Of a stretch of DNA of 64,000 nt, positions 35,635 through 45,730 are shown in pieces. The first letter of the stretch is position 1. Every line of letters begins with the position of its first letter. Position numbers and translations under genes: made by a program. Source of the DNA: Ruminiclostridium hungatei (GTDB lineage Bacteria; Bacillota; Clostridia; Acetivibrionales; DSM-1351); the NCBI RefSeq assembly GCF_002051585.1, contig NZ_MZGX01000026.1, forward strand, positions 29,114 to 93,113. Direction: 5' to 3'. Under the pieces are notes generated by a model. That model was not told the origin of the DNA. It did no database searches and worked only from the letters and a program-made list of their open reading frames with translations.

Positions 35635-35666
35635 CCTACTCCACGTGTTTGGTTGACAATAGGAAA
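35621..35666. promoter_or_regulatory. BirA (biotin repressor) operator
   Basis: TTTCCTATTGTCAACC and GGTTGACAATAGGAAA form a perfect 16-bp inverted repeat around 14 bp. The inner part TTGTCAACC-N14-GGTTGACAA fits the Firmicute BirA box (TTGTNAACC-N14/15-GGTTNACAA). Overlap with the -35 predicts repression when biotin is sufficient. Confidence 0.85.
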
Positions 35667-35692
35667 TCTCATGTCATGTTAGGTTTGTTTAC

Positions 35693-35736
35693 AAAAAGGG
35701 TATTATCTCTCAAAATTATCAAGAAATAATACCCTT
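35693..35736 (-). terminator. Terminator of ppdK
   Basis: AAGGGTATTATT and AGATAATACCCT pair on the minus strand and are followed by TTTTTG, 50 bp after the ppdK stop. Confidence 0.75.
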
Positions 35737-35785
35737 ACTTTATTTTATACTTATGCCCTCAAACTCTTGCCACATAAGGACTTCT

Positions 35786-38425
35786 CTACTTCTGTCCCAG
35801 CCCTCCTCCGCCTATTGCCGCCTGGGCCGCCGCAAGTCTCGCTATGGGCACGCGGAAGGGTGAGCAACTGACATAGTTCAGCCCTGCCCTATGACAGAAT
35901 TCAATAGAGGATGGATCTCCCCCGTGCTCTCCGCATATGCCCAGCTTTATATCAGGCCTGGTCTGCTTTCCAAGCTTCGCAGCCATTTCAACCAGCTTGC
36001 CTACCCCTGTCTGGTCAAGCTTTGCAAAGGGGTCGGATTCGTAAATTTTCTTAGCATAGTAGTCCTCCAGGAATTTACCTGCATCGTCACGGCTGAAGCC
36101 GAAGGTCATCTGGGTAAGGTCGTTTGTACCAAAGGAGAAGAACTCTGCTTCCTTTGCTATATCATCTGCCGTAAGAGCCGCCCTGGGTATCTCTATCATG
36201 GTACCCACCTTGTACTCCAGCTTCACTCCGGCCTTTTCAATAACTTCAGCAGCAGTCCTTACAACAATGTCCTTAACGTATTTCAGTTCTTTTATCTCAC
36301 CCACCAGCGGAATCATTATTTCAGGAACCACCGACATTCCTTTTGCATTTACATTTATTGCAGCCTCTATAACTGCTCTGGTCTGCATTTCAGCTATTTC
36401 AGGATAGGATACCGCCAGACGGCAGCCTCTGTGTCCCATCATGGGATTGAATTCATGCAGGCTGGAAACTATTCCCTTTAAATCCTCAAAACTCATTTCC
36501 ATTTCCTTTGCGAGAGCCTCAATATCGACCTCAGCCTGGGGCAGGAATTCGTGCAGAGGCGGGTCAAGGAATCTTATGGTTACAGGATAGCCCTGCATTT
36601 CCCTGAAAAGGCCCTCAAAATCACTTCTCTGCATGGGAAGCAGCTTATCCAGCGCTTTTCTTCTCTGTTCTTCCGTTCTTGACACAATCATTTCCCGCAT
36701 TGCAGGAATCCTGTCAGGTTCAAAAAACATATGCTCCGTACGGCAAAGGCCTATACCCTCTGCTCCGAACTTAATGGCCTGAGCAGCATCGGCAGGAGTA
36801 TCGGCATTTGCCCTGACCTTGAGAGTCCTGACCTCATCCGCCCACTGCATCAGTGTAGAAAAATCCCCTGTCATTTCAGGCTCTATGGCAGGCAGCCTTT
36901 CGCCATACACATTGCCCGTGGAGCCGTCCAGAGAAATCCAGTCGCCTTCCATATACTTCCTGCCATCCCTGTCTATAAAATACTTCTCTTCCTCATTTAT
37001 TCTTATGTCACTGCAGCCTGCCACGCAGCAAGTACCCATGCCGCGTGCCACCACTGCCGCATGGGAAGTCATTCCTCCGCGTCCGGTCAGGATACCCTGG
37101 GAAACATGCATGCCCTCAATATCCTCCGGAGAGGTTTCCATTCTGACAAGTATTATTTTCTTTTCGCCGCCCTTTGAAGCTTCAACAGCTTCCTCAGCTT
37201 CAAAATATACACGGCCGGTTGCTGCTCCGGGTGACGCAGGAAGTCCTTTGGCAACAGGTTTTGCCGACTTAAGAGCTTTTGGCTCAAAGTTCGGATGCAA
37301 AAGGGCATCCAACTGCTTTGGATCAACCTTCATAAGGGCTTCGTTCCTGTCTATCATTCCTTCGTTCACCAGATCAACCGCTATTTTCAAAGCGGCTGCC
37401 GCAGTTCTCTTTCCGTTTCTGGTCTGCAGCATGAAAAGCTTGCCCTTTTCTATGGTAAACTCCATATCCTGCATATCTCTATAATGGTTTTCAAGAATAT
37501 TTGCTGTTTCAACAAACTGATTATAGGCAGCTTCATTAACGGCCCTCATTTGTTCCATGGGCTGCGGCGTTCTTATTCCCGCAACAACATCTTCCCCCTG
37601 TGCATTCATGAGGAATTCGCCGTACAGCTTCTTTTCACCGGTGGAAGGATTTCTTGTAAAAGCAACCCCTGTCCCCGAATCATTTCCCATATTGCCGTAA
37701 ACCATCTCCTGAACATTGACGGCAGTACCCCAATCTCCGGGAATGTCGTTGAGCCTCCTGTAAACAATGGCGCGCGGGTTATCCCAGGAACGGAAAACCG
37801 CTTTTACTGCCTCCATAAGCTGTATCTTGGGCTCCTGGGGAAATTCAAAGCCCTTCTCGGCTTTAAAAAGCTCTTTATATCTTTTTACAACTTCCTTAAG
37901 GTTATCAGCCGACAAGTCTGTGTCAAATTTTGCTCCGTTTTCTTCTTTAACCGCATCCAGGATTTTTTCGAATCTGGGTTTCTCAACCTCCATAACTACA
38001 TCTGAAAACATCTGAATAAATCTCCTATAGCTGTCATAGGCAAATCTTTCATTGTTTGTAAGCTTTGCCAGCCCTTCCACCACCTGGTCATTCAAGCCCA
38101 GATTCAAGATAGTGTCCATCATGCCAGGCATGGAAGCTCTCGCTCCCGATCTTACCGATACAAGGAAAGGATTTTCAGGATCACCAAAGTTTTTTCCCAC
38201 AATCTGTTCTGTCCTGGCAAGCATCTGATAGATCTCAGCCTCTATCTCGGCTGCAATTACTTTACCGTCATTGTAATACCTTGTGCATGCTTCAGTAGTT
38301 ACTGTGAATCCTCTTGGAACCGGAAGCCCCAAACCGGTCATTTCAGCCAGGTTCGCTCCCTTGCCTCCGAGAAGGTTTTTCATGGATGCATTTCCTTCAC
38401 TAAAAAGATAAACGTACTTTGACAT
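35786..38425 (-). CDS. ppdK: Pyruvate, phosphate dikinase
   Basis: An 879-aa enzyme interconverting PEP + AMP + PPi and pyruvate + ATP + Pi, a key glycolytic step in cellulolytic clostridia that lack pyruvate kinase flux. The N-terminal ATP-grasp starts GGKGANLAEMTGLGLPVPRGF; the swivelling phospho-His domain has GGMTSHAAVVARGMGTCCVAG near residue 450; the C-terminal PEP domain has GICGEHGGDPSS and SPFRVPIARL. It is full length. The ATG has GGAGG. A terminator follows. Confidence 0.97.
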   Translation of the reverse strand: MSKYVYLFSEGNASMKNLLGGKGANLAEMTGLGLPVPRGFTVTTEACTRYYNDGKVIAAEIEAEIYQMLARTEQIVGKNFGDPENPFLVSVRSGARASMPGMMDTILNLGLNDQVVEGLAKLTNNERFAYDSYRRFIQMFSDVVMEVEKPRFEKILDAVKEENGAKFDTDLSADNLKEVVKRYKELFKAEKGFEFPQEPKIQLMEAVKAVFRSWDNPRAIVYRRLNDIPGDWGTAVNVQEMVYGNMGNDSGTGVAFTRNPSTGEKKLYGEFLMNAQGEDVVAGIRTPQPMEQMRAVNEAAYNQFVETANILENHYRDMQDMEFTIEKGKLFMLQTRNGKRTAAAALKIAVDLVNEGMIDRNEALMKVDPKQLDALLHPNFEPKALKSAKPVAKGLPASPGAATGRVYFEAEEAVEASKGGEKKIILVRMETSPEDIEGMHVSQGILTGRGGMTSHAAVVARGMGTCCVAGCSDIRINEEEKYFIDRDGRKYMEGDWISLDGSTGNVYGERLPAIEPEMTGDFSTLMQWADEVRTLKVRANADTPADAAQAIKFGAEGIGLCRTEHMFFEPDRIPAMREMIVSRTEEQRRKALDKLLPMQRSDFEGLFREMQGYPVTIRFLDPPLHEFLPQAEVDIEALAKEMEMSFEDLKGIVSSLHEFNPMMGHRGCRLAVSYPEIAEMQTRAVIEAAINVNAKGMSVVPEIMIPLVGEIKELKYVKDIVVRTAAEVIEKAGVKLEYKVGTMIEIPRAALTADDIAKEAEFFSFGTNDLTQMTFGFSRDDAGKFLEDYYAKKIYESDPFAKLDQTGVGKLVEMAAKLGKQTRPDIKLGICGEHGGDPSSIEFCHRAGLNYVSCSPFRVPIARLAAAQAAIGGGGLGQK

Positions 38426-38605
38426 TTAAAACCCTCCTGTACAAACTTATAATTGATGTATTAACAAAATTGCAACGCAATTTATGTCTTCAAATGTGTC
38501 TGCTCTGGATAGCCTAAATAGATAGTTCCGGTTATATTGCCAATGGAGTTGTAATGGATGCAGTTTTTGAAATTGTTAAAAACGTAACTTTCCCTATAGG
38601 CAATT

Positions 38606-38634
38606 AATGCAGGCATAATTATTATGCCTGCATT
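38606..38634. terminator. Hairpin between glyS and ppdK
   Basis: AATGCAGGCATAA and TTATGCCTGCATT form a 13-bp stem with a 3-nt loop 24 bp after the glyS stop. There is no clear U-run, so it could be a weak terminator or an mRNA processing or stabilising hairpin. Confidence 0.45.
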
Positions 38635-38658
38635 TAGTATTATGCTATGCATAATACG

Positions 38659-40047
38659 TTAAAATACAAATTTTCCGTCAAAATATGAAATTAAATCATC
38701 TATCTTTATCCTGATCTGCTGCATTGTATCTCTGTCTCTTATGGTTACACTTCCGTCTTCAAGTGAATCAAAGTCAAAGGTAATGCAGTAGGGTGTTCCT
38801 ATTTCATCCTGCCTGCGGTATCTCTTGCCTATGCTGCCGGTTTCATCAAATTCACAGTAATAGTGCTTTGCAAGCATTTGATATACCTTGTCCGCTTCCT
38901 CTCCCAGCTTCTTTGATAAGGGCAGCACTGCGATTTTCACCGGAGCAAGGGCAGGGTGGAATCTCAATACTGTTCTCACATCGCCTTCGGCAACCTCTTC
39001 CTCATCATAAGCATCGCAAAGGAAGGCCAGAGTTACTCTGTCTGCACCCAATGAAGGCTCAATGCAGTAAGGTACGTATTTCTCGTTTGTAGCAGGATCA
39101 AAGTATGACAAGTCATCCTTTGAATGCAGCATATGCTGTTTAAGATCAAAATCGGTTCTGTCGGCAATACCCCACAGTTCTCCCCATCCGAAGGGGAACA
39201 GGAACTCAATGTCAGTAGTGGCATTGCTGTAGTGTGAAAGCTCTTTTTTATCGTGGTCACGCAGCTTTAAGGATTCAGGCTTCATATTCAGGTTCAGCAG
39301 CCAGTTATAGCAAAAGTCCTTCCAATAGCTGAACCATTCCAGATCCTTGCCGGGTTCGCAGAAAAATTCAAGTTCCATCTGTTCAAATTCACGGGTTCTG
39401 AAGGTAAAGTTTCCAGGTGTTATCTCATTTCTGAAGGACTTTCCTATCTGTCCGATTCCAAAAGGAATTTTCTTTCTGGAAGTTCTCTGAACATTCTTAA
39501 AATTTACAAATATTCCCTGGGCCGTTTCTGGTCTCAGGAATATCTCAGCCTTTGAGTCCTCGGTAACACCCTGGAAGGTTTTAAACATGAGGTTGAATTT
39601 TCTTATATCGGTGAAGTTCGCTGAATCACAGTTAGGACATTTTACTCCCTTGTCCTTTATGTATTCCATCAGCTCTTCATTTTTAAGACCGTCAACTTTG
39701 AACTCGATGTTGTTTTCCTTGTTCCAGTCTTCTATCAGCTTGTCAGCCCTGTGACGTGTTTTACAATCCTTGCAGTCTATGAGCGGATCACTGAAACCGC
39801 CCACATGTCCTGAAGCCACCCATACCTGGGGATTCATGAGAATTGCACAGTCAACGCCTACATTATATGAGCTTTCCTGTATAAACTTTTTCCACCAGGC
39901 TTTTTTTACGTTGTTCTTCAGCTCCACACCCAAAGGACCGTAATCCCATGCATTTGCAAGTCCCCCGTAAATATCCGAACCAGGATAAACAAAACCTCTG
40001 TTCTTTGCCAAAGAAACTATTTTTTCCATTGTCTTTTCAAATGACAC
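38659..40047 (-). CDS. glyS: Glycyl-tRNA synthetase (alpha2 type)
   Basis: A 462-aa class II synthetase of the dimeric type (GlyQS). The N-terminus has [22 protein letters not shown] (motif 1 region), then [26 protein letters not shown] and [25 protein letters not shown] (motif 2), and a C-terminal anticodon-binding domain from about 360 ([21 protein letters not shown]). The GTG start at 40047 has GGGGG upstream and is 11 bp after rpoZ. Confidence 0.95.
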   Translation of the reverse strand: MSFEKTMEKIVSLAKNRGFVYPGSDIYGGLANAWDYGPLGVELKNNVKKAWWKKFIQESSYNVGVDCAILMNPQVWVASGHVGGFSDPLIDCKDCKTRHRADKLIEDWNKENNIEFKVDGLKNEELMEYIKDKGVKCPNCDSANFTDIRKFNLMFKTFQGVTEDSKAEIFLRPETAQGIFVNFKNVQRTSRKKIPFGIGQIGKSFRNEITPGNFTFRTREFEQMELEFFCEPGKDLEWFSYWKDFCYNWLLNLNMKPESLKLRDHDKKELSHYSNATTDIEFLFPFGWGELWGIADRTDFDLKQHMLHSKDDLSYFDPATNEKYVPYCIEPSLGADRVTLAFLCDAYDEEEVAEGDVRTVLRFHPALAPVKIAVLPLSKKLGEEADKVYQMLAKHYYCEFDETGSIGKRYRRQDEIGTPYCITFDFDSLEDGSVTIRDRDTMQQIRIKIDDLISYFDGKFVF

Positions 40048-40058
40048 CTTAATTCCCC

Positions 40059-40265
40059 CTATTTTATAACATTCTTGGTTCTTACATATGTTATTTTATC
40101 CTCTGCTATCTCATGGATAGCAATAGTAACTTCCTTGTCCGAATTTACCTTGGTCAGTTTAGTGGCACCGTCCACAAGCTGTCTCGCCCTCTTCGCCGCC
40201 TCAACTACCAAAGTGTATCTGCTGTCAACTTTTTTCATCAATTCATTGATTGAAGGATAAATCAT
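40059..40265 (-). CDS. rpoZ: RNA polymerase omega subunit
   Basis: A 68-aa small subunit of RNA polymerase that helps assemble beta'. It starts [20 protein letters not shown] and has the conserved AAKRARQL and [10 protein letters not shown] segments. GAGGAG lies before the ATG. It follows gmk as in many Firmicutes; after it comes glyS rather than the usual coaBC. Confidence 0.93.
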   Translation of the reverse strand: MIYPSINELMKKVDSRYTLVVEAAKRARQLVDGATKLTKVNSDKEVTIAIHEIAEDKITYVRTKNVIK

Positions 40266-40368
40266 ATAATCTCCTCTCTGCGTGCTTTACGCTTGAACTC
40301 TGTAATAATAAAATATCAAATATGGATGTAATCACAAATCTCGAGGTTTGGCTGAAACGCCGCCTCTG

Positions 40369-40977
40369 TTACTGCTTTATCAAGCTGTCTATATACTCCG
40401 TATTTCTTGACGGCTTCAGGCGCTCGGCATCCAAAACCTTTTCTATATTCACAACTGCAGCATCAACACTGTCATTTAAAATCAGGTAATCGTACTTGGA
40501 TACGTATTTCAACTCGTTTGCCGCCTGCTCCAGTCTTTTCTCAATCACATCGCAGCACTCGGTAGCCCTGCTTTCAATTCTTCTTCTCAGTTCTTCCAGT
40601 GACGGAGGAACTATAAAAACAAGTACACATTCAGGATATTTTTGTTTTATCTCCAACGCACCTTCTACTGTTATCTCCAATATGACATCAGTGCCTTTAT
40701 CCAGACATTCATCAACAAATGCCTTGGGTGTACCGTAATAATTGTCACAGTATTTGTCCCACTCTATCAAAGCATCCTTTTCAAGCATGTCAAGGAATTG
40801 ACTTTCCGATACAAAAAAATAGTTTTGCCCTTCAACCTCTCCCTGGCGCGGTTTTCTCGTCGTTGCCGATACCGAGTATCTGACATTTTCCCTTTCAGAG
40901 AGCAATTTCTTGCACACAGTGCCCTTGCCTGTGCCGGAGGGGCCAGATATAACCACTAATAGACCTCTTTGCTGCAT
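40369..40977 (-). CDS. gmk: Guanylate kinase
   Basis: A 202-aa kinase of GMP/dGMP. The P-loop is SGPSGTGKGTV near residue 10, with SATTRKPRQGEVEGQNYFFV (GMP-binding Ser/Tyr region) and FIVPPSLEELRRRI. The ATG at 40977 has GGAGG 5 nt upstream and is preferred over the in-frame TTG at 40989. It lies between remA and rpoZ in a conserved cluster. Confidence 0.95.
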   Translation of the reverse strand: MQQRGLLVVISGPSGTGKGTVCKKLLSERENVRYSVSATTRKPRQGEVEGQNYFFVSESQFLDMLEKDALIEWDKYCDNYYGTPKAFVDECLDKGTDVILEITVEGALEIKQKYPECVLVFIVPPSLEELRRRIESRATECCDVIEKRLEQAANELKYVSKYDYLILNDSVDAAVVNIEKVLDAERLKPSRNTEYIDSLIKQ

Positions 40978-41009
40978 TCCTTCCTCCAATTATCCTATAT
41001 ATAAAATTA

Positions 41010-41288
41010 CTATTCTTCCTCAGTCTCCACTTCAGGCTCGTTGACATCAACATCCTTGGTATTGAGCCTGTGAGCCACTGTTTCAGGCTGGACCGCCGAC
41101 AAAATGATATGGTCGCTGTCGGTAATAATAACAGCTCTGGTTCTTCTGCCGTAGGTGGCATCTATAAGCATCCCTCTGTCCCTGGCTTCCTGAATGATTC
41201 TTTTTATTGGCGCCGATTCAGGACTGACAATGGCCACAAGTCTGTTAGCCGAAACAATATTTCCAAATCCAATATTTATAAGCTTCAT
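41010..41288 (-). CDS. remA: Extracellular matrix regulator RemA (DUF370)
   Basis: A 92-aa DNA-binding protein that forms rings and activates matrix and osmoprotection genes in Bacillus. The core [20 protein letters not shown] and [19 protein letters not shown] are highly typical. The C-terminus has a short acidic tail. GGAGG lies before the ATG. It is located between yicC and gmk, as in other Firmicutes. Its targets in this organism are unknown. Confidence 0.93.
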   Translation of the reverse strand: MKLINIGFGNIVSANRLVAIVSPESAPIKRIIQEARDRGMLIDATYGRRTRAVIITDSDHIILSAVQPETVAHRLNTKDVDVNEPEVETEEE

Positions 41289-41319
41289 AAATTTCCTCCC
41301 GGATTAATCATCATAAATC

Positions 41320-42201
41320 CTATTCCATGTTCTGAATCTGTTCCCTGATCTTCTCGGTTTCACTTTTTAACTCCAATACGAGCTTTGTGATTTCAATGTC
41401 ATTTGACTTTGATCCGATGGTATTGATTTCCCGGTTTATTTCCTGAACCAGAAAATCAAGTTTTCTTCCTACAGGCTGCTTTTTAATGCTCAGGATATCC
41501 CTTAGCTGAATCAGATGGCTGCCCAGCCTGACAAGCTCCTCATCAATGCTGCATCTGTCGGCAAAAATAGCTACTTCCATAGCTATCCTGTTTTCATCGA
41601 TGGTTTGCTGGTTCAAAAGCTCCTTTATCCTGTTTTCCAGCTTTTGTTTATATTCTATGACAACCTCCGGACTTCTATTTGTTATCTGAGAAATAATTTT
41701 TTCCATATAATCCGCTTTTTGAAGCAGGCTCATTCTAAGCTCATTGCCTTCCTTCTCACGCATCTGGACCAGCGAAGCCACAGCAGCGTCCAGGGCTTTG
41801 TTCAAAATAACCCAAAGCTGTTCTTCATCATCTTCGTTCTTTTCTATTCTCAATACATCGGGAAATCTGGAAACAAAGGACAGGCTCAAGTCATCCTTCA
41901 AACCGTACTTGTCCCGGAGCTTTTCCACTGCCTGTATGTATGCGCCGGCCAATGCCTCGTCAAGCATGACACTCCTTGAATCCTCGGAGCGGTCTTCAAA
42001 AGATATGAATATATCAACCTTTCCTCTGAATATGCTCTTGGCTGCTACCTCTCTGACACGTTCCTCCAGGTATGCAATCTGCCTGGGCAATTTTATATAA
42101 AAGTCAACATAACGATGATTAACACTCTTAATCTCCACAGTAAATTCCTTACCGTGTTCAGCATAGGTTCCTCTTCCGAACCCGGTCATGCTTCTAACCA
42201 T
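41320..42201 (-). CDS. YicC-family endoribonuclease
   Basis: A 293-aa protein of the YicC/YloC family, described as endoribonucleases active on structured RNA. The N-terminal signature is MVRSMTGFGRG; the C-terminal block is DFLVQEINREINTIGSKSNDIEITKLVLELK. The ATG at 42201 has GGAGG 5 nt upstream; the frame extends 21 codons upstream without support. It heads the yicC-remA-gmk-rpoZ-glyS gene series. Confidence 0.9.
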   Translation of the reverse strand: MVRSMTGFGRGTYAEHGKEFTVEIKSVNHRYVDFYIKLPRQIAYLEERVREVAAKSIFRGKVDIFISFEDRSEDSRSVMLDEALAGAYIQAVEKLRDKYGLKDDLSLSFVSRFPDVLRIEKNEDDEEQLWVILNKALDAAVASLVQMREKEGNELRMSLLQKADYMEKIISQITNRSPEVVIEYKQKLENRIKELLNQQTIDENRIAMEVAIFADRCSIDEELVRLGSHLIQLRDILSIKKQPVGRKLDFLVQEINREINTIGSKSNDIEITKLVLELKSETEKIREQIQNME

Positions 42202-42450
42202 AAAAACCTCCATTTTCCGGAATGCTTTCAGGGATTTATTTACTTCCAAATCCTTCTTAAGCAATTTTCATATGTATTATAACACAATTTCGCATTAATT
42301 AAAGAATTATTTACTACTTTTCTTATATTTTATCAATTTTTCTTCCATTTCCTTCTGTTCTTAAGTTCTTACACTAAATTATTACCCAAATATAACATAT
42401 TAATGCTCCCTGCATAAAGCCCGACTCTGTCCTGAAACCTCCAGGCAAAC

Positions 42451-42477
42451 AAAAAATGAGGGTAATCCCCCCATTTA
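42451..42477 (-). terminator. Terminator after cheY
   Basis: AAATGGGGGG and CCCTCATTT pair around ATTA on the minus strand, with six T in the tail, 25 bp after the cheY-like stop. It ends the heat-shock/rsmE/cheY gene series. Confidence 0.7.
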
Positions 42478-42501
42478 GTATTGTCAGCCTTGATATTTTA
42501 T

Positions 42502-42876
42502 CTATTTCATTTTAAGAACGTTTTCTATTGCCTGCTGAACCCTGGTTTTGTCAAAAGGCTTGACTATAAAATCCCTGGCTCCCATCTTTATTGCATCAAT
42601 CACCATTGATTGCTGTCCCATGGCTGAAACCATGATTATCTTTGTATTGGGCGACGCGTTCAATATTTCCTTTATAGCCATAATACCATCCATTTCAGGC
42701 ATTGTAATATCCAAAGTCATTATATCCGGTAGAAATTTTTTTGCCTGCGAAATGGCTTCATGACCATTGGCGCCTTCGCCCACAACCACATAATTTGAGT
42801 TTTCTTCAATCATTCTCTTGATGAGTGTTCTCATAAAAACAGCATCATCAACAACCACAAATTTAAGTTCTTCCAT
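42502..42876 (-). CDS. cheY: Stand-alone CheY-like response regulator
   Basis: A 124-aa receiver domain with no output domain. The acidic pair DD is at residues 10-11 (VVVDDAVFMR), the phosphoacceptor Asp is in MTLDITMPEMDG near 54, Ser/Thr is in IIMVSAMGQQ and Lys in FIVKPFD. The lack of a DNA-binding domain and the ITMPEMDG context point to chemotaxis/motility CheY rather than gene control. It overlaps the rsmE stop by 14 nt, with AGGAGATG inside rsmE as its ribosome-binding site. No other chemotaxis genes are present here. Confidence 0.85.
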   Translation of the reverse strand: MEELKFVVVDDAVFMRTLIKRMIEENSNYVVVGEGANGHEAISQAKKFLPDIMTLDITMPEMDGIMAIKEILNASPNTKIIMVSAMGQQSMVIDAIKMGARDFIVKPFDKTRVQQAIENVLKMK

Positions 42877-43615
42877 TAGACACATCTCCTAATTCATACA
42901 TCATTAGTGAAAGTGCAACTATCCCCGCTGTTTCAGTTCGCAGAATCCTAGGACCAAGTGTCATCTTTCTTATTCCCCTGCTATCTGCAAGTTCTATTTC
43001 CTGCTCCGTAAACCCGCCTTCAGGGCCGATAAAAATAGCCGCACTTTTTGTATTGGAACAAGCTGATACAATTTCCTTGAATCCAACGGAACTTTCCTTC
43101 TCGTAAGGAATTATCGCCAAGTCCTTGTGAGAAGCCGCAGCTACAGCCTCAGCAAACTTAACAGGCATTCCTACAACGGGTACAAGCCCCCTGTTGCACT
43201 GCTTGGCAGCTTCCAAAGCAATTTTTTGCCATCTGGAAACCTTAGCCTGTGCATCTTTCCCGGAATTTATCTTTACAATACTTCTTTCAGTAATTACGGG
43301 TACTATTTCTGAAATCCCGAGTTCAATGCATTTTTGCACTATGAGTTCCATCTTGTCAGCCTTGGGCAGTCCCTGAAACAAGGTTACCCTGAGAGAGGAC
43401 TCAGTTACATTTACAGCCTTATCCGTTATACTGGCATATATACAATCATTGCCTATCTCATCTATAACGGAGGTGTAATCGGTCCCTTCACAGCAAACCG
43501 TGACAGTATCACCTTTAACCGCTCTCAAAACCTTTTTGAGATGCTGGTAGTCCTCGCCGGTGATTTTTATTCTATTGTCCTCAATCTGCGTTCTATTTAC
43601 AAAGTATCTGGACAT
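42863..43615 (-). CDS. rsmE: 16S rRNA (uracil-1498 N3)-methyltransferase
   Basis: A 250-aa SPOUT methyltransferase. The PUA-like N-terminus (MSRYFVNRTQI ... YQHLKKVLR) precedes the knotted domain with FQGLPKADKMELIVQKCIELG, FIGPEGGFTEQEI and LGPRILRTETA. The start at 43615 is preferred because family members begin near MxRYFV; an ATG at 43636 is also in frame. Its start lies inside the prmA end, so translation is coupled. Confidence 0.93.
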   Translation of the reverse strand: MSRYFVNRTQIEDNRIKITGEDYQHLKKVLRAVKGDTVTVCCEGTDYTSVIDEIGNDCIYASITDKAVNVTESSLRVTLFQGLPKADKMELIVQKCIELGISEIVPVITERSIVKINSGKDAQAKVSRWQKIALEAAKQCNRGLVPVVGMPVKFAEAVAAASHKDLAIIPYEKESSVGFKEIVSACSNTKSAAIFIGPEGGFTEQEIELADSRGIRKMTLGPRILRTETAGIVALSLMMYELGDVSNGRT

Positions 43616-44547
43616 CTGAACACCATTGCCACCCATTCACCCATTTCAAGGCTTTCAATCAAACCCATTCCACTTTTTGAACAGGCATCAATAACATCCT
43701 GTTTTCTCTCCCTGATTATACCGGAGGTAATAAACAAGGAGTTCTTTTTTAAATAATAAGGTATAAGTGTGGACAAGTCAATAATTACATTGGCAATGAT
43801 ATTTGCCACAATTATATCAAACTTTTGCCCGTCTTGATTCAAATCCGACAATATACCCCGTCTAGTTTCTATTTTAACAGATTCCCCGTTAATTTCCACA
43901 TTTTCCTTTGCAACCTTTACGGCAACTTCATCTATATCCAACGCCCTGACACTTTCAGCACCCAGCTTTGAAGCTATAATTGCCAGTATACCCGTACCGC
44001 AGCCCACATCCAGCACTTCACTTCCGGCGCTCATATATTTGTCCAGCAGCAGTGAACACATTTGTGTAGTTTCATGCGTTCCTGTACCAAAGGCCATTCC
44101 CGGGTCCATTTCAACTATTATTTCTGAGCCGCTGGCTTCATAAGCCTCCCAGGTAGGCTTAACAACAATCCTGTCCGTCAGTTTAAAAGGCTTGTAGTAC
44201 TTCTTCCAGGCGGTTGACCAGTCTTCATCATCCACCTCGCCATAGCCCTCCAAACCTTTTCCTATATTGAGAAATTGGGAAATATTAGCAAGTCCCTCGT
44301 TTATTTGCTTCAAAAGTTCGTCAATACTTAAGCCGTTCTGGAAATAGGCTGATATTACCACATCTTCGCCCAGGGCCTCCAGAAACTCCTCATCGGCATA
44401 ATCCAATGTGTTTGGTTTTTCGATTTCTCTTCTGATGTCAAAGGGGTCCTTAATAGCAACTCCACCGGCGCCCATGGATGTCAGCATTTCAGCTACTGCA
44501 TCGCTGGCCTCTTCCGTTGTGTTTACCCTTATCTCATACCACTTCAT
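43597..44547 (-). CDS. prmA: Ribosomal protein L11 methyltransferase
   Basis: A 316-aa SAM-dependent enzyme trimethylating L11. The catalytic domain has MDPGMAFGTGTHETTQMC, EVLDVGCGTGILAIIASKLGA (SAM motif I) and IIVANIIANVI. AAGGAG lies before the ATG. It follows dnaJ after 37 bp, the common dnaJ-prmA-rsmE order of Firmicutes. Confidence 0.95.
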   Translation of the reverse strand: MKWYEIRVNTTEEASDAVAEMLTSMGAGGVAIKDPFDIRREIEKPNTLDYADEEFLEALGEDVVISAYFQNGLSIDELLKQINEGLANISQFLNIGKGLEGYGEVDDEDWSTAWKKYYKPFKLTDRIVVKPTWEAYEASGSEIIVEMDPGMAFGTGTHETTQMCSLLLDKYMSAGSEVLDVGCGTGILAIIASKLGAESVRALDIDEVAVKVAKENVEINGESVKIETRRGILSDLNQDGQKFDIIVANIIANVIIDLSTLIPYYLKKNSLFITSGIIRERKQDVIDACSKSGMGLIESLEMGEWVAMVFRCPDTL

Positions 44548-44584
44548 CTTTTTCTCCTTCTGTGCTGTGTTATCCTTAGTTCAG

Positions 44585-45730
44585 CTATTTGAACGCATCC
44601 TTCATTTTATCAAAAAAGCTTTTTCTCTGCTCGTGCACTTCGTCTCCGCCAAGCTCGGCAAACTCCTTCAGCAGGGCCTTTTGCTTCTCATTCAGCTTCT
44701 TGGGCACATCTATATTTACTTTTACATACTGATCCCCCCGGCCATTTCCTCTCAGGAAGGGTATTCCCTTTCCTTTCAGTCTGAAAACGGACCCGGTCTG
44801 TGTTCCCTCAGGTACGGTATACTTCACCTTTCCGTCCAGTGTAGGCACCTCCAGTTCAGCACCCAGGGCTGCCTGGGCAAAGGTGACAGGTACTTCACAT
44901 ACTACATCGTTCCCCTGGCGCTTGAACAGAGGATGGGTTTTTACTCTTATATTCAAGAACAAATCACCGTTTGGTCCCCCCTTTGAACCCGGGTCGCCTT
45001 CTCCGCGCAGTGATATGGTCTGTCCGTCATCAATTCCCGCAGGGACATTGATTTTCAGCTTGACATTGTTTCTGAGCTTACCCTTTCCATTGCAGGCAGG
45101 ACATGGGTCGGCAATGATTTTACCTTCCCCTTTACAAACCTCGCAGGTCTTTGTGTTGATAAACTGCCCGAAGGGGGTATTTTGCCTTGACTGAACCTGG
45201 CCGGTTCCATTGCAGTGCTGGCAGGTACTTGCCTGGGTTCCGGCCTTTGCACCTGATCCGGAACACTTGGAGCATACCTCCATCCTGCTTACATTTATTT
45301 CACGTTCAACACCAAAGGCGGCTTCCTCAAAGGAAATCTCCATGGCGTATTTAATGTCCGCACCCTTCTGGGGCCCTCTCTTTGCACGTGATCTTCCTCC
45401 GCCGCCAAAGCCTGAACCGCCAAAAAAAGTTTCAAAAATATCACCGATTCCACCGAAATCAAAATCAGAGAAGCCGCCTGCCCCGCCTCCGAAGCCGTTA
45501 GGATCTGTTCCGGCATGGCCGAACTGGTCATATCTGCTTCTCTTCTGGGAATCACTCAAAATCTCGTAGGCTTCATTTGCCTCTTTAAATTTGGCCTCTG
45601 CTTCCTTGTTTCCGGGGTTGACATCCGGATGATATTTCTTTGCCAAATTTCTGTATGCTTTTTTCAGTTCGGCATCAGTAGCACCCCTCTGAACACCCAA
45701 CACCTCATAATAATCTCTTTTCTCCGCCAT
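44585..45730 (-). CDS. dnaJ: Chaperone DnaJ (type I)
   Basis: A 381-aa Hsp40 co-chaperone. The J domain with HPD ([10 protein letters not shown]) covers residues 1-70, a G/F-rich linker 75-130, four CXXCXGXG zinc motifs (about 150-210) and the C-terminal substrate domains follow. The ATG at 45730 with AGGAG gives the standard N-terminus [13 protein letters not shown]; the upstream extension is not coding. It is separated from dnaK by 278 bp containing a hairpin. Confidence 0.96.
   Translation of the reverse strand: MAEKRDYYEVLGVQRGATDAELKKAYRNLAKKYHPDVNPGNKEAEAKFKEANEAYEILSDSQKRSRYDQFGHAGTDPNGFGGGAGGFSDFDFGGIGDIFETFFGGSGFGGGGRSRAKRGPQKGADIKYAMEISFEEAAFGVEREINVSRMEVCSKCSGSGAKAGTQASTCQHCNGTGQVQSRQNTPFGQFINTKTCEVCKGEGKIIADPCPACNGKGKLRNNVKLKINVPAGIDDGQTISLRGEGDPGSKGGPNGDLFLNIRVKTHPLFKRQGNDVVCEVPVTFAQAALGAELEVPTLDGKVKYTVPEGTQTGSVFRLKGKGIPFLRGNGRGDQYVKVNIDVPKKLNEKQKALLKEFAELGGDEVHEQRKSFFDKMKDAFK

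Noticed and set aside
38530..38610. Plus-strand frame ending in GYIANGVVMDAVFEIVKN and a few more residues between ppdK and glyS
   Set aside because: Only about 28 codons after a stop and no family recognised; the GGAG before an internal ATG would give just 17 aa. Too weak to call a gene.
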